Shown here in pieces: positions 34,250 through 44,012 of a DNA stretch of 64,000 bases (positions are counted from its first letter, which is position 1; every line of letters starts with the position of its first letter). This DNA is from JAKQIM01 sp964633225. GTDB taxonomy: Bacteria > Chloroflexota > Anaerolineae > Anaerolineales > UBA4823. The notes below the pieces were generated by a model. The model saw only the letters and a program-made list of their open reading frames with translations. It was not told the origin of the DNA and did not search any database. The position numbers and the translations under genes were made by a program. The stretch covers positions 1 to 64,000 of the forward strand of contig CAZWFQ010000006.1 of assembly GCA_964633225.1 (NCBI GenBank), written 5' to 3'.

Positions 34250-35429
34250 TTTTAATATTAAGCCTCACATACTCTTTCTATTTTCGGATACGGGAGGGGG
34301 GCATCGCAGCGCTACAGAAGCCATTATCGAAGCCATGCACCTGGAATTCGACGGCCTGATGACCCATCAAATGGTGGACATCTTCAAAGAAATTGCCCCG
34401 CGTCCATTAAATCGCATGCCAAGCTGGTATCCCTACATGGTGCGCCTGCCAGAAGTATGGGGCCTGGGGTACCGCATCAGCGATGGCCCGCACCGCGCCA
34501 GCATGCTGGTTCACAGTTACCTGCCTTATGTGCGCCTGGCCCTGCGGGATGTGGCCCGGCGCTACCCCAGCGATCTGATCGTCTCACTGCACCCCCTGGC
34601 AAACGTGCCCTTCCTGCACGCCATGGGGCCGCTGCGCCCGCCCTTTGTCACCGTGGTCACCGACCTGGTCACCACGCATGCCCTGTGGTACTACCACGGC
34701 GTGGATCTGTGCCTGGTGCCTACTGAAGAAGCCCGCCGCAGGGCTTTGCGCTGCAAACTGCGCCCCGAGCAAGTCAAGGTGGTGGGGCTGCCGGTTGCCG
34801 ATCGCTTCTGCCAGCCGGTAGGAAATCGCACCGCGCTGCGCCAGCGCCTGGGCTGGCCCCAAGACCGCCCGGTGGTGGTGTTGGTGGGGGGGGGCGAGGG
34901 CATGGGCCCCCTGGAGAAGACCGCCCTGGCAATTGCCGAGACAAACCTGCCGATCACGCTGGTGGTCATCTGCGGGCGCAACGATGCCTTGAAAGAGCGC
35001 CTGGAAGCACACCAATGGCCAATGCCGGCTTTCATCTATGGGTTTGTGCGCGAGATGCCTGATTTTATGCAGGCCGCCGACATCCTGGTCACCAAGGCCG
35101 GCCCTGGTACGGTCACCGAGGCCCTCAATGCTGGGCTGCCGATGATCCTGTACAGCCGCCTGCCGGGTCAGGAGGATGGTAATGTTTCGTACGTCACATC
35201 CACCGGGGTGGGGGTTTGGGCCCCGCAAACAGAGGATATCCTGGCAGTGCTGCGCACCTGGATCATGGAGCCTGAAAAGCGCGAGCAAGCCGCCGCAGCG
35301 TGCCGCAGCCACGCCCGCCCACAAGCGGCGCGCACAATTGCCCACATCCTGGCAGGGATGGTGGGGATAGAGCCCGGTCTCAACCAGGTCTCCACACGCT
35401 CCACTGGGCTGCAAGACGGCATTTCCTGA
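34242..35429 (+). CDS. MGDG synthase-like glycosyltransferase (diacylglycerol glycosyltransferase)
   Basis: 395 residues, GT-B fold of family GT28. The N-terminal [22 protein letters not shown] is diagnostic of monogalactosyl/glucosyl-diacylglycerol synthases; [15 protein letters not shown] and [18 protein letters not shown] follow, and the donor site shows [19 protein letters not shown] and [17 protein letters not shown]. It should transfer a hexose from UDP-sugar to diacylglycerol, making membrane glycolipid. Peripheral membrane enzyme, no membrane helices. Part of the DUF951 to rsmI operon. Confidence 0.9.
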   Translation: MNNFNIKPHILFLFSDTGGGHRSATEAIIEAMHLEFDGLMTHQMVDIFKEIAPRPLNRMPSWYPYMVRLPEVWGLGYRISDGPHRASMLVHSYLPYVRLALRDVARRYPSDLIVSLHPLANVPFLHAMGPLRPPFVTVVTDLVTTHALWYYHGVDLCLVPTEEARRRALRCKLRPEQVKVVGLPVADRFCQPVGNRTALRQRLGWPQDRPVVVLVGGGEGMGPLEKTALAIAETNLPITLVVICGRNDALKERLEAHQWPMPAFIYGFVREMPDFMQAADILVTKAGPGTVTEALNAGLPMILYSRLPGQEDGNVSYVTSTGVGVWAPQTEDILAVLRTWIMEPEKREQAAAACRSHARPQAARTIAHILAGMVGIEPGLNQVSTRSTGLQDGIS

Positions 35430-35435
35430 GTGATT

Positions 35436-36575
35436 ATGAAACAGATCGTTTTTCGCAGTGGGTTGACCACAGCGCTTTTTTGCCTGCTTCTTGTGAGTGC
35501 CAGCGGTTGTACAGCCCTGGCTGATCCACGCATCACACCGACCCTGGATATGACCCAGGTTTACGCCACAGTCAACGCCATGCTCACCAGCACCCTGGCT
35601 GGGTCGCAAGGTTCCGTTCACACAGCCGTCCCTTCGCCAGCCGGTGCAACCACCACACCCACGCCCAAACCCAGCCCCCAGCCCGGAACGCCCACGCTGG
35701 TAGTTTCGGCTGCCGTCGTGTTCCCCAGCCCCACGGCGCGCATCGAGACGCCGGTACTGCCTTGCGACCAGGCTGCTGCGGGTGCGCCGATTGACGTTTC
35801 TATCCCCGATGACACAGCACTGCGACCCGGGGAGAACTTCATCAAGATTTGGAAGCTGCAAAACGCAGGCTCTTGCCTCTGGACGACCGAATACGATGCC
35901 GTCTTCTTCTACGGTGACCAGATGGGCGCTCCAGACAGCGTGCCGCTTTCTGCATCCGTGGCACCGGGGAAAACGATTGAGATCTCTGTCGAGATGACCG
36001 CCCCAGTTACCCCCGGCACGTACCAGGGCAACTGGAAGCTGCGCAACACAGCCGGTGAATTCTTTGGCATCGGCCCAGCCGGCGACTCTCCTTTTTGGGT
36101 GCGCATTGTGGTAGTGCGACAGGCCACCGCCACCCCCACCGCCACCTTCATTCCCACATCCACCGCCACCCCCAGCCCCACGCCCACAGAAACACCCACC
36201 CAGACCCCCACCCCGCCGGTGCAGATGACCGCCACGCTAGAACTGGTCCCCAACGATGTGGTTGACCTGGACGATGGCAAGCTGAACCCCAATTATGATA
36301 CCGATGTCGCCTACCAGACCGGCGAAAGCGATTTACACTGGCTGCTGCTGCAGAACAGCGCCCAATTTGGGGTTTACGGTAGCCTGGAACCGGGCCTGCT
36401 GGACTGCCAGGCCGCCAATATGAGCAGTGCGCCGCTAGCCGTCGAAAGCTTGCCAGCCGGCATTTACTTGTGTTTTCACAGCAATGACAATCGTTACGGA
36501 CGCGTACAATTGGTCCAGTTTGATGCAACCAGCTTTGCCTTGACCCTCTCGATCTTGACCTGGACAGGCCCATGA
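35436..36575 (+). CDS. lipoprotein with NBR1-type Ig-like domain (copy 2)
   Basis: 379 residues from the ATG at 35436 (a GTG two codons earlier is possible). Signal with lipobox SASGC, a Thr/Pro linker, an NBR1-type domain at about 110-230 (KLQNAGSCLWTTEY, YGDQMGAPDSV, PGTYQGNWKLRN, FFGIG..FWVRI), a second Thr/Pro linker, and a C-terminal domain of about 100 residues with two Cys (LLDCQAA, IYLCFHS). Close relative of the lipoprotein at 11351-12154. Surface-exposed, ligand unknown. The stop overlaps rsmI by 4 nt. Confidence 0.87.
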   Translation: MKQIVFRSGLTTALFCLLLVSASGCTALADPRITPTLDMTQVYATVNAMLTSTLAGSQGSVHTAVPSPAGATTTPTPKPSPQPGTPTLVVSAAVVFPSPTARIETPVLPCDQAAAGAPIDVSIPDDTALRPGENFIKIWKLQNAGSCLWTTEYDAVFFYGDQMGAPDSVPLSASVAPGKTIEISVEMTAPVTPGTYQGNWKLRNTAGEFFGIGPAGDSPFWVRIVVVRQATATPTATFIPTSTATPSPTPTETPTQTPTPPVQMTATLELVPNDVVDLDDGKLNPNYDTDVAYQTGESDLHWLLLQNSAQFGVYGSLEPGLLDCQAANMSSAPLAVESLPAGIYLCFHSNDNRYGRVQLVQFDATSFALTLSILTWTGP

Positions 36576-37396
36576 GCACCTTATACCTGGTAGCAACCCC
36601 AATTGGCAACCTGGAAGACCTGAGCCTGCGCGCTCGGCGTGTGCTGAGCGAAGTGCGCCTGGTGGCGGCTGAAGATACGCGCCACACCGCCCACCTGCTG
36701 AGCCATTATGACATCCACACGCCAGCCATCAGCTATCACGAGCATAACAAGCTGGTACGGCTCGACCGGGTGCTGGCAGCCCTGGCTGAGGGAGATGTGG
36801 CACTGGTCTCAGACGCGGGCACGCCCGCCCTGAATGACCCCGGCTACGAGCTGGTGCGCGCCGCCCTGCAAGCCGGGCACATCGTCAGCCCCATCCCCGG
36901 GCCCAGTGCCCCGCTGGCGGCCTTGGTGGCTTCAGGGCTGCCCACAGATGCTTTTCTTTACCTGGGTTACCTGCCCCGTAAGCACAGCGAGCGCCGCCGC
37001 ATGCTGGAGGGCGTAGCTGGCCTGCCTTATACGCTGATCTTCTTGGAAACGCCCCACCGCCTGCTAGAAGCGCTGGAGGATCTGCAAGCTGTGCTGGGTG
37101 ATCGCCAAAGCGCGGCCGGGCGAGAGTTGACCAAGCTGCACGAGGAGATCGTGCGCGGCCCGCTCAGCCAACTGCACCAGCATTTCAGCCAGCAGGCCCC
37201 GCGCGGCGAATTCACCCTGGTGGTGGCTGGGCGGGCTGCCGAAGCCGGGCGTTGGGAAGAAGCGCGTTTGCTGGCTGCCATTCACCAGGCGCGCCAGGGC
37301 TCCGAATCCCCCTCCCAGGCTGCCAAACGGCTGGCGGGCGAATCGGGATGGCCGCGCTCTGAAGTGTACAAGCTGCTGCAAGATCAAGCGCCATAA
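36572..37396 (+). CDS. rsmI: 16S rRNA (cytidine(1402)-2'-O)-methyltransferase
   Basis: 274-residue RsmI, a tetrapyrrole-methylase-fold enzyme methylating the ribose of C1402 in 16S rRNA. TLYLVATPIGNLEDLSLRA at the start, AAEDTRHTAHLL, VALVSDAGTPALNDPG, PIPGPSAPLAAL and FLETPHRL are the family signatures. Starts inside the lipoprotein stop (ATGA). Like tlyA it sits next to an NBR1-Ig lipoprotein gene. Confidence 0.97.
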   Translation: MSTLYLVATPIGNLEDLSLRARRVLSEVRLVAAEDTRHTAHLLSHYDIHTPAISYHEHNKLVRLDRVLAALAEGDVALVSDAGTPALNDPGYELVRAALQAGHIVSPIPGPSAPLAALVASGLPTDAFLYLGYLPRKHSERRRMLEGVAGLPYTLIFLETPHRLLEALEDLQAVLGDRQSAAGRELTKLHEEIVRGPLSQLHQHFSQQAPRGEFTLVVAGRAAEAGRWEEARLLAAIHQARQGSESPSQAAKRLAGESGWPRSEVYKLLQDQAP

Positions 37397-37467
37397 GGGG
37401 CCAGGGACGGCGTTGGCCTTGCCCGCCATCGCCTCAGGGGAAGCGTTATTTACTGCCAGGAGCTTCT

Positions 37468-40008
37468 ATGCAACCTCAAATCAGCATCCGTGGTGCCCGC
37501 CTGCACAATTTAAAGAACATCAGCCTGGATATCCCCAAGAACCAGATCGTGGTGCTGACGGGGTTATCGGGCTCGGGCAAATCCACCCTGGGATTCGATA
37601 TTCTATATAAAGAAGGCGCCCGGCAGTATCTTGAAGCGCTTGGCATGGCTGCCGGGCTGAACAAGCCGCCGGTCGATTCGATCAGCGGGCTGTCTCCTTC
37701 GATCAGCATAGACCAGCACCTGACCAACCACAGCCCACGCTCAACCGTGGGTACTGCCACCGATGTATACACCTATTTGCGCATCTTATTTGCCCGCCTG
37801 GGCCACCGGCCCTGCCCGGCCTGCAGCCAAGATGTGGCCCCTGATTTTGACGCGCTGGACGAGGCCTGGGAAGATGAGGCCCAAGAGGAAGCCGGGCCAG
37901 ACGGCCCGGAAGAAACCTTCCCTTGCCCCCACTGCGGGGCTGCCATCTCCCAAATGGGAATGGCTAACTTTTCATTTAATAAGCCAGACGGCGCCTGCCC
38001 CACCTGCACCGGGCTGGGCATCGTTCACCAGGCCAACCTGCCGCGCCTGGTGAACCAGGAATTGAGCATTGCCGGAGGGGCCATTGCCGGCTGGGATATT
38101 CATTACATCCGCCACTTCGGCGGCACGCTTCAGCGGGCCGGAGAACATTACGGCTGCCCCATCGACCTGGACCAGCCGGTCAAAGAATTTACCCCTGCCC
38201 AGCGCGACTTGATGTTTTTCGGTGTAGACAGCCCGCAGTTCCGCCAGCATTTCCCTTCCATCAAACCACCTGATACGGTCGGCAAAGGGCGCTTCGAGGG
38301 GGTCGCCACCAGCCTGCTGCGCCGGTATGCCGAACACATCCAGGAGACAGGCTATAGCGAGAGGATCGCCGAATACCTGGTCACCCAGCTTTGCCCAGAC
38401 TGCCAGGGGACCCGCCTGCGCCCCCAAAGCCGGGCCGTGACCCTGGATGGGCAGAGCATCGTAGACCTGTCACACCTGCCGCTCACCGAGCTGGCAGCCT
38501 GGCTGGAAGATCTGCCTGCCCGGCTCAAACCTGATGAGCGGCTTGTCTCTGAGCCCATCCTGGACGATCTGCAAGAACGCATCCACCGCCTGGTGGAGGT
38601 GGGCGTAGGCTACCTGACCATGGAACGCAATTCACCCAGCCTCTCGGCTGGCGAGGCCCAACGCCTGCGCATGGCAGCCCTGTTGGGCTCGGGGTTGAGC
38701 AGTGTGCTGTATGTACTGGATGAGCCAACCATTGGCCTGCACCAGCGCGATACGATGCGCCTGATTGGGTTCCTGCGCCGCCTGCGCGACCTGGGCAACA
38801 CGGTGCTGGTGATTGAGCACGACCTGGAGTTGATCCGCGCCGCCGACCATGTGGTGGATATTGGACCCAGAGCCGGGAAGTGGGGCGGGCAGGTGGTTGC
38901 CACCGGCACCCCGGCCGAAGTGGCGGGCGTGGCGGGTTCCATCACGGGGGCTTACCTGAGCGGGCGGCAGCGTGTGGCGGCGCCGGCCCAGCGGCGCTCA
39001 CCAACCGGGAAAGTCCTCACCATCTACGGGGCGCGCCAGCACAACTTGCAAAACATCACCGCCCGCCTGCCGCTGGGGCTGCTGGTGGCGGTGACGGGGG
39101 TTTCGGGTTCGGGTAAGTCGTCGCTGATCTTCGATATCCTCGACCGGGCTGCCCGCCAGCACTTCTATGGAGCAGAGGATGCGCCCGGCGAGCACGAGCG
39201 AATTGAGGGCTGGGAGCACCTGGATAAGGTCATTACCATTGACCAGGAACATGTCGGGCGCATGCCGCGTTCGAATGCCGCCACCTATTCCGATACGTTC
39301 ACCCCCATCCGAGAGGCCTTTGCTTCCACCCCCGAAGCGCGCCGCATGAAACTGAGCGCCCGCCATTTCTCGTTCAACCTGCCGGGTGGGCGCTGCGGGC
39401 GCTGTGAAGGGGCCGGCGTGCTAACCGTGAAGATGCATTTCTTGCCAGATGTGGAGGTGCGCTGCCCGGCCTGCCATGGCAAACGTTTCACCCGCGAGAT
39501 ACTTTCGGTGGGCTACCGCGGCCAGAACATAGCCCAGGTGCTCGACATGACCGTGGAAGAAGCCCTGGAATTGTTCAAGGATGTACCTGCCGCCGCAGCG
39601 CGCTTGCAAGTGATGGTAGATGTGGGCCTGGGCTACTTACAGTTAGGCCAGCCCGCCACCACTCTCTCGGGCGGCGAGGCCCAACGGGTGAAGCTGGCCA
39701 AAGAGCTTGGGCGGCGCTCCACGGGGCGTACCCTATATTTGCTCGACGAACCAACTACCGGACAACATCCAGACGATACCGGGCACCTGCTGGGCGTCTT
39801 ACAGCGCCTGGTAGAGACGGGCAACAGCGTGCTGGTGGTAGAGCACAACCTGGATATTATCCAGGCCGCCGACTGGGTGATTGACCTGGGGCCAGAGGGC
39901 GGGGCAGCCGGTGGGCGCATTTTGGCGCAGGGCAGCCCCGAAGAGGTGGCACAGGTGGAAACCTCGTCCACCGGACAGTTCTTACGCCTTTATTGGCGGG
40001 AGCGGTGA
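37468..40008 (+). CDS. UvrA paralogue lacking the UvrB-binding domain (UvrA2-like)
   Basis: 846 residues against about 940 for canonical UvrA. Two ABC ATPases are intact: Walker A GLSGSGKST (32-40) and GVSGSGKSS, signatures SLSAGEAQRLR and LSGGEAQRVKLA, Walker B LYVLDEPTIGLH and LYLLDEPTTGQH. Zinc modules: CPAC...CPHC near 115-155, ACPTCTGLG and CGRCEGAG...CPAC. Only about 50 residues separate the first zinc half from ANFSFNKPDGACP, where canonical UvrA carries the roughly 115-residue UvrB-binding domain. Such UvrA2 proteins (Deinococcus, Streptomyces) are linked to tolerance of DNA-intercalating drugs. The stop lies inside the convergent EamA gene (19-base overlap). Confidence 0.9.
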   Translation: MQPQISIRGARLHNLKNISLDIPKNQIVVLTGLSGSGKSTLGFDILYKEGARQYLEALGMAAGLNKPPVDSISGLSPSISIDQHLTNHSPRSTVGTATDVYTYLRILFARLGHRPCPACSQDVAPDFDALDEAWEDEAQEEAGPDGPEETFPCPHCGAAISQMGMANFSFNKPDGACPTCTGLGIVHQANLPRLVNQELSIAGGAIAGWDIHYIRHFGGTLQRAGEHYGCPIDLDQPVKEFTPAQRDLMFFGVDSPQFRQHFPSIKPPDTVGKGRFEGVATSLLRRYAEHIQETGYSERIAEYLVTQLCPDCQGTRLRPQSRAVTLDGQSIVDLSHLPLTELAAWLEDLPARLKPDERLVSEPILDDLQERIHRLVEVGVGYLTMERNSPSLSAGEAQRLRMAALLGSGLSSVLYVLDEPTIGLHQRDTMRLIGFLRRLRDLGNTVLVIEHDLELIRAADHVVDIGPRAGKWGGQVVATGTPAEVAGVAGSITGAYLSGRQRVAAPAQRRSPTGKVLTIYGARQHNLQNITARLPLGLLVAVTGVSGSGKSSLIFDILDRAARQHFYGAEDAPGEHERIEGWEHLDKVITIDQEHVGRMPRSNAATYSDTFTPIREAFASTPEARRMKLSARHFSFNLPGGRCGRCEGAGVLTVKMHFLPDVEVRCPACHGKRFTREILSVGYRGQNIAQVLDMTVEEALELFKDVPAAAARLQVMVDVGLGYLQLGQPATTLSGGEAQRVKLAKELGRRSTGRTLYLLDEPTTGQHPDDTGHLLGVLQRLVETGNSVLVVEHNLDIIQAADWVIDLGPEGGAAGGRILAQGSPEEVAQVETSSTGQFLRLYWRER

Positions 40009-40898
40009 ATGAGGTAAATGCCCACCAGCACTGCAAGGCCCCCAATCCATTGGCCTGCGTGCAGGCCCTCGCCCAAGAAGGGGATGGCCAACAAAGCCGT
40101 CAGCACAGGTTGAAGGATGAGGGTGGGCGAAACAACTGAAGCCGGCAGGTGCCCCAGGGCATAGCCCACAGCCAGGTAGCCAAAGGTTTGCGAGATGATC
40201 GCCGCAGCCACGAAGGCCAGGTAAGTCTGCGTTGAGTAACCCGTCAGCGGCATGCCCAACAGCAGGCAGATCAGCAGCAGGGCCAGTGTGGCTGTCAGAT
40301 CGACCAGCCAGATGTAAGCCAGCGTGCTCAGGTTTTGACGGCCGCGTTGGGTGACAAGAAAGTACCCGGCATAGAAAACACCCGAAGCCAGGGCAATCAG
40401 GTCCCCTACCCCCAGGCTGGGCTGGTAGAAAAAGTCATGTCCGAGAACGATGAGGGCCCCGCCCAGGGTCAGGGCCAGGCCAGCCCAGAACCAGCCTTTC
40501 AGGCGCTCATGCAGGGCCAACCAGGCAAACAAGGCCACCCACAAAGGGGCTGTATTGCCCAGTAGGGTGGCATTGGCGGCACTGGTGTAGAGCAGGGCCG
40601 TGTTCCAAAAGGCATGATCCAAGGCAGCCAACAAACCACCCAGCAGCGGCAGGAGCAGCCACCCCAGGCGAAGGTGCGGGGCGGGTTGCTCAGACAGCGG
40701 CCTGAACAGATCACCCCGGCGAGCGCGGTGAGCAAAGAACGGCAGCAGGATGATGGTAGCCAGGCCAATCCGGTAAAAGGCTGTCACTGGTCCAGGGGCG
40801 GCGGCCCACTTGACAAACAAGGCCGAAAAGCTTAAGCACAGGATACCCACGGCCAGGGCCAGGTAAGGGAGCAGGGGGTGCGAACGAGAAATTTTCAT
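39990..40898 (-). CDS. EamA-family (DMT superfamily) transporter
   Basis: 302 residues, ten membrane helices as two EamA repeats (first LALAVGILCLSFSALFVKWA..., second GDLIALASGVFYAGYFLVTQ...). Members export amino acids, nucleosides or other metabolites; substrate unknown. The C-terminal end overlaps the UvrA-like gene on the other strand by 19 bases. A minus-strand TAGAAT nine bases before the ATG may be its -10 box, again with a nearly absent leader. Confidence 0.9.
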   Translation of the reverse strand: MKISRSHPLLPYLALAVGILCLSFSALFVKWAAAPGPVTAFYRIGLATIILLPFFAHRARRGDLFRPLSEQPAPHLRLGWLLLPLLGGLLAALDHAFWNTALLYTSAANATLLGNTAPLWVALFAWLALHERLKGWFWAGLALTLGGALIVLGHDFFYQPSLGVGDLIALASGVFYAGYFLVTQRGRQNLSTLAYIWLVDLTATLALLLICLLLGMPLTGYSTQTYLAFVAAAIISQTFGYLAVGYALGHLPASVVSPTLILQPVLTALLAIPFLGEGLHAGQWIGGLAVLVGIYLIHRSRQ

Positions 40899-41046
40899 GC
40901 CCGCTGGATTCTATCACCGATGGTTCAGAGGGGTTGGCGAGCTTATTAATCTCTAACCTCGCCGTCATTCAGGATCATCTTAAGTTTTTCGCTTATACTA
41001 TGACATACTTGGGGGCTTCTTATTCCCCCCCCATAAGAGGTATCCA

Positions 41047-42167
41047 ATGCGCACGCCTGCTCAAAAAAACCACACCATTCTGCTTACACTTGCCGCGCTG
41101 TTGATTGTCTTTGCCCTGGCCTGCCAATCTATTGCACCAGGCGCTGCCCCCACGCCCGCACTGCCGACCGCGGTGCAGCCGCCAGCTCCCACGCCAGTGA
41201 TCTACGTGGCCCCGCCCCAGGTCGCCAGTGAAGACGCGATCCTGGTAGATCTGTACGCCCGCGTCAACCCGGCAGTGGTCAATATCACTATCTACGCCCA
41301 GGCGAATGGACAGTTGCTGTCTATGGGGCAGGGCTCTGGCTTTGTGTATGACCCGCAAGGCCATATTGTGACCAATGCCCATGTGGTGGATGGGGCCACG
41401 TACCTGGAAGTGACCTTCTCCACCGGGTTGACCCGCCAGGCGCAAATTGTGGGCTTTGATATCTACAGCGACCTGGCTGTTGTACAGGCCGATCTACCGC
41501 AAGACATCACCCCCCTGACCCTGGGATACATGGAAACCCTGTCGGTTGGGCAGACGGTGGTGGCGATTGGCAATCCATTTGGGCTTGAAGGCACCCTGAC
41601 GCGCGGCATCATCAGTGCCATGGGGCGCGCCCTGCCCACCCTGACCGCCTTCACCATCCCCCAGGCCATCCAGACGGATGCCGCCATCAACCCCGGCAAC
41701 TCCGGCGGGCCGCTGCTCAACCTCTCTGGCGAGGTGATCGGCGTCAACGCCCAGATCGAAACCGGCGGCACCTCTGACAGCAACCTGGGCATCGGTTTTG
41801 CCATTCCGGTCAGCCTCATCCGGCGGGTGGTGCCGGCTTTGATACAAGATGGCCAATATACCTGGCCCTGGCTGGGTGTCTCTGGCAACGATGTGACCCC
41901 CGCCCTGGTCAAGGCAATGGATCTGCCTGTCGAACAAGGCGCATACCTGGTCACGATCCTCGAAGACGGTCCATCCTTCAAAGCCGGCCTGCACGGCTCA
42001 ACCGGGCAGGTGACGATTGACGGGCGCACCATCTATGCCGGCGGGGATGTGATCACCGCCATCGATGGCCAGCCTGTGTTGAGCTTTGATGACGTGCTGG
42101 TTTACGTGGCCCTGCAAACATCCCCCGGGCAAACGGTGACCCTGAGCATCTTGCGCGATGGCCGGCC
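41047..42167 (+). CDS. HtrA/DegP-like serine protease lipoprotein (3' end lost in assembly gap)
   Basis: 373 residues before the gap. Lipoprotein signal (FALACQS), short Pro/Ala linker, then a trypsin-like S1C domain with catalytic H112 (VTNAHVVDG), D142 (YSDLAVV) and S219 (PGNSGGPL), followed by a PDZ domain (from about 280, GAYLVTILEDGPSFKAGL to the gap). Periplasm-facing, membrane-anchored quality-control protease. Only the PDZ end is missing. Promoter candidate TATACT about 50 bases upstream and AGAGG before the ATG. The HAD hydrolase on the other side of the gap runs towards it. Confidence 0.93.
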
Positions 42168-42267
42168 NNNNNNNNNNNNNNNNNNNNNNNNNNNNNNNNN
42201 NNNNNNNNNNNNNNNNNNNNNNNNNNNNNNNNNNNNNNNNNNNNNNNNNNNNNNNNNNNNNNNNNNN
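42168..42267. other. assembly gap (100 N)
   Basis: Exactly 100 undefined bases, a placeholder of unknown true length. It removes the 3' ends of two convergent genes, the HtrA-like protease and the HAD hydrolase. Confidence 0.99.
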
Positions 42268-42945
42268 GTGTTGGTGGTTGGCAGGGGTCTCGGCGCGGCG
42301 GGTGAGCCAGATGGCAAAGATGCCGGCGTTGTGCGCCCCCAGCACATCAGCCTGCAGATTGTCGCCGGTCATGGCAGCCTGGGATGGCCGTGCATCCCAA
42401 TGTGCCAGGGCCGCCTGGAAGATGCGCACATCCGGTTTGCGGATGCCCAGGGCAGCCGAAGTGATAATGAAGTCAAAATAAGGCCGCAAACCGCATTTAT
42501 CCACCAGGCGCTGCACGTCGTCATCATCCCCCGCATTCGAGATCATGCCCATGCGGTGGCCTTGCTGGCGCAGGGCTTCTAGCACGGGCAAGGCCTCTGG
42601 CTCAGGCAGCCAGTACGCTTCGCTGACCTGGTACCAGGCCTGCAGGGCCCTGCGCCAGGTGGCTTCAGGCAAAGAAGAAAAGCCCCAATCGACCAGCAGA
42701 TCACGCAAGAGGTGGGCAGTGCCCGTTTCGATGTAATCAATATCCCGCTGGATGAAATAAGCCCCCAGGCGCCGGTCGAACTCCTCCATGAAAGACTTTC
42801 CATCCAGGCTCAGCCCAACGCTTTGCAGAGATGCCAGCAGTGCTTCATCCCCCTCCTCGTGAGCCTGGTACCACTTGCCGGTGTTATACATCAAGGTACT
42901 GCCCAGGTCAAAGAGCAAATATGGAAAGCGCAGCTCACGGGGCAT
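42268..42945 (-). CDS. HAD-superfamily hydrolase (3' end lost in gap)
   Basis: 226 residues visible, nearly complete. HAD motifs: I, LLFDLGSTL (the nucleophile Asp followed by LGST rather than DGT); II, MISNAGDDDD; III, Lys in GIRKPDVRIF; IV, MTGDNLQADVLGAHNAG. The motif I form matches HAD-IA phosphatases of unknown substrate. One base separates it from the hydroxyacid dehydrogenase gene upstream, so both are co-transcribed. Confidence 0.88.
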
Positions 42946-42946
42946 A

Positions 42947-43966
42947 CTAATAACCTTCTTCAGGGTTAAACCGGTTATACAACGGCAAGTTCGCCAGGTA
43001 GCGGTGCAGATTCTCAGAGAAGAAGTCTATGGCGCGCTGGTCATAAGCGGGCGAAAACCCGGCGATATGCGGGGTAATGATCACGTTCGGCAGCTTCCAA
43101 AGCGGGCTGTCAGCCGGCAGCGGCTCAGTGGGGAATACATCCAGGGCTGCGCTGGCGATCTTGTGCTCGCGCAGCATGGGGATCAGGGCAGCATGATCCA
43201 CCACCCCGCCGCGCGAAAGATCCACCAGGCGAGCAGTGGGCTTGAGCGCAGCCAATAGTTCAGCATTCAGCAAACCGCGCGTGGCCCCCGTCAGGGGCAG
43301 GTTGACCACCACAAAGTCACATTCTTTGAGCATCGAGCGCAAAGCCTCGGGCGGGTACAGGCGATGCACCAGGTCGCCGCCAGGGTCGCCCAATCCATCG
43401 ATCGTGTAGCCGGTATCAGCCGGGTGCATCAGATCACGTTTGGTAGCCAAGACGGTGGCGCCAAAAGGCTGCAGCAGGCGCGCCAACTGGCGCCCTGCAC
43501 TGCCGTACCCCACAATCCCCACCGTGCTGCCGCGCAGCTCTTGCGGCGAGAAAACGCTCCAGCGTTCAGCCGGCCATTCCATGCGGCGCTGTAGAGCAAT
43601 CGCATCTGGCATCTGATGGCCCAACGCCAACAGCATCATCAACGCATGCTCAGCCATTTGTGAGGCAGATGCCCCGCTGAGATTGGTAATGACAATGCCA
43701 TCCCGCTGGCAGATGGGTGCGTTGATGGCATGATCGATGCCCGCCCAGTGGAACTGGATCCACGCCAGGCGAGGCGCCATCTCAGGTGTGGGCAAGACGC
43801 GGCCGGTGTACAGCACATCCACCCGCTCCCAAATATCTGCCGGAATTTCTTCAGGGCTGCGCACCGGATGGGTGATGACCTTCAGGCGCGGAGAAACACT
43901 CGCCAGGCGCTGAACCAGGGCATCTTGGAAGGGGACGGTAATTAAAAGTTCTACAGTGTCATTCAT
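42947..43966 (-). CDS. D-2-hydroxyacid dehydrogenase family protein
   Basis: 339 residues. NAD-binding motif VGIVGYGSAGRQLARLL, then VVNLPLTGATRGLLNAELLAALKPTARLVDLSRGG (quoted in parts) with the family Arg, Glu in FPTEPLP and the catalytic His in ITPHIAGFSP. Likely reduces a 2-keto acid; specific substrate unknown. The 47 bases upstream consist mostly of TATCCCACA-type repeats. Confidence 0.88.
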   Translation of the reverse strand: MNDTVELLITVPFQDALVQRLASVSPRLKVITHPVRSPEEIPADIWERVDVLYTGRVLPTPEMAPRLAWIQFHWAGIDHAINAPICQRDGIVITNLSGASASQMAEHALMMLLALGHQMPDAIALQRRMEWPAERWSVFSPQELRGSTVGIVGYGSAGRQLARLLQPFGATVLATKRDLMHPADTGYTIDGLGDPGGDLVHRLYPPEALRSMLKECDFVVVNLPLTGATRGLLNAELLAALKPTARLVDLSRGGVVDHAALIPMLREHKIASAALDVFPTEPLPADSPLWKLPNVIITPHIAGFSPAYDQRAIDFFSENLHRYLANLPLYNRFNPEEGY

Positions 43967-44012
43967 GTGGGATATGTGTGGGATAGTGTGGGATATGTGG
44001 GATAGATGGGAT
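43967..44012. repeat. imperfect tandem repeats of GTGGGATA type
   Basis: The whole spacer between the hydroxyacid dehydrogenase start and the DUF4870 gene is made of four or five copies of TGTGGGATA with small variations (TG, AG and ATG inserted). On the coding strand the copies read TATCCCACA and run up to the start codon. The dehydrogenase has no ordinary ribosome binding site because of them. Confidence 0.7.

Noticed and set aside
41998..42167. Extension of the minus-strand HAD frame through the gap into the HtrA gene
   Set aside because: The sequence left of the gap is clearly the PDZ domain of the protease on the plus strand; the minus reading is a shadow.
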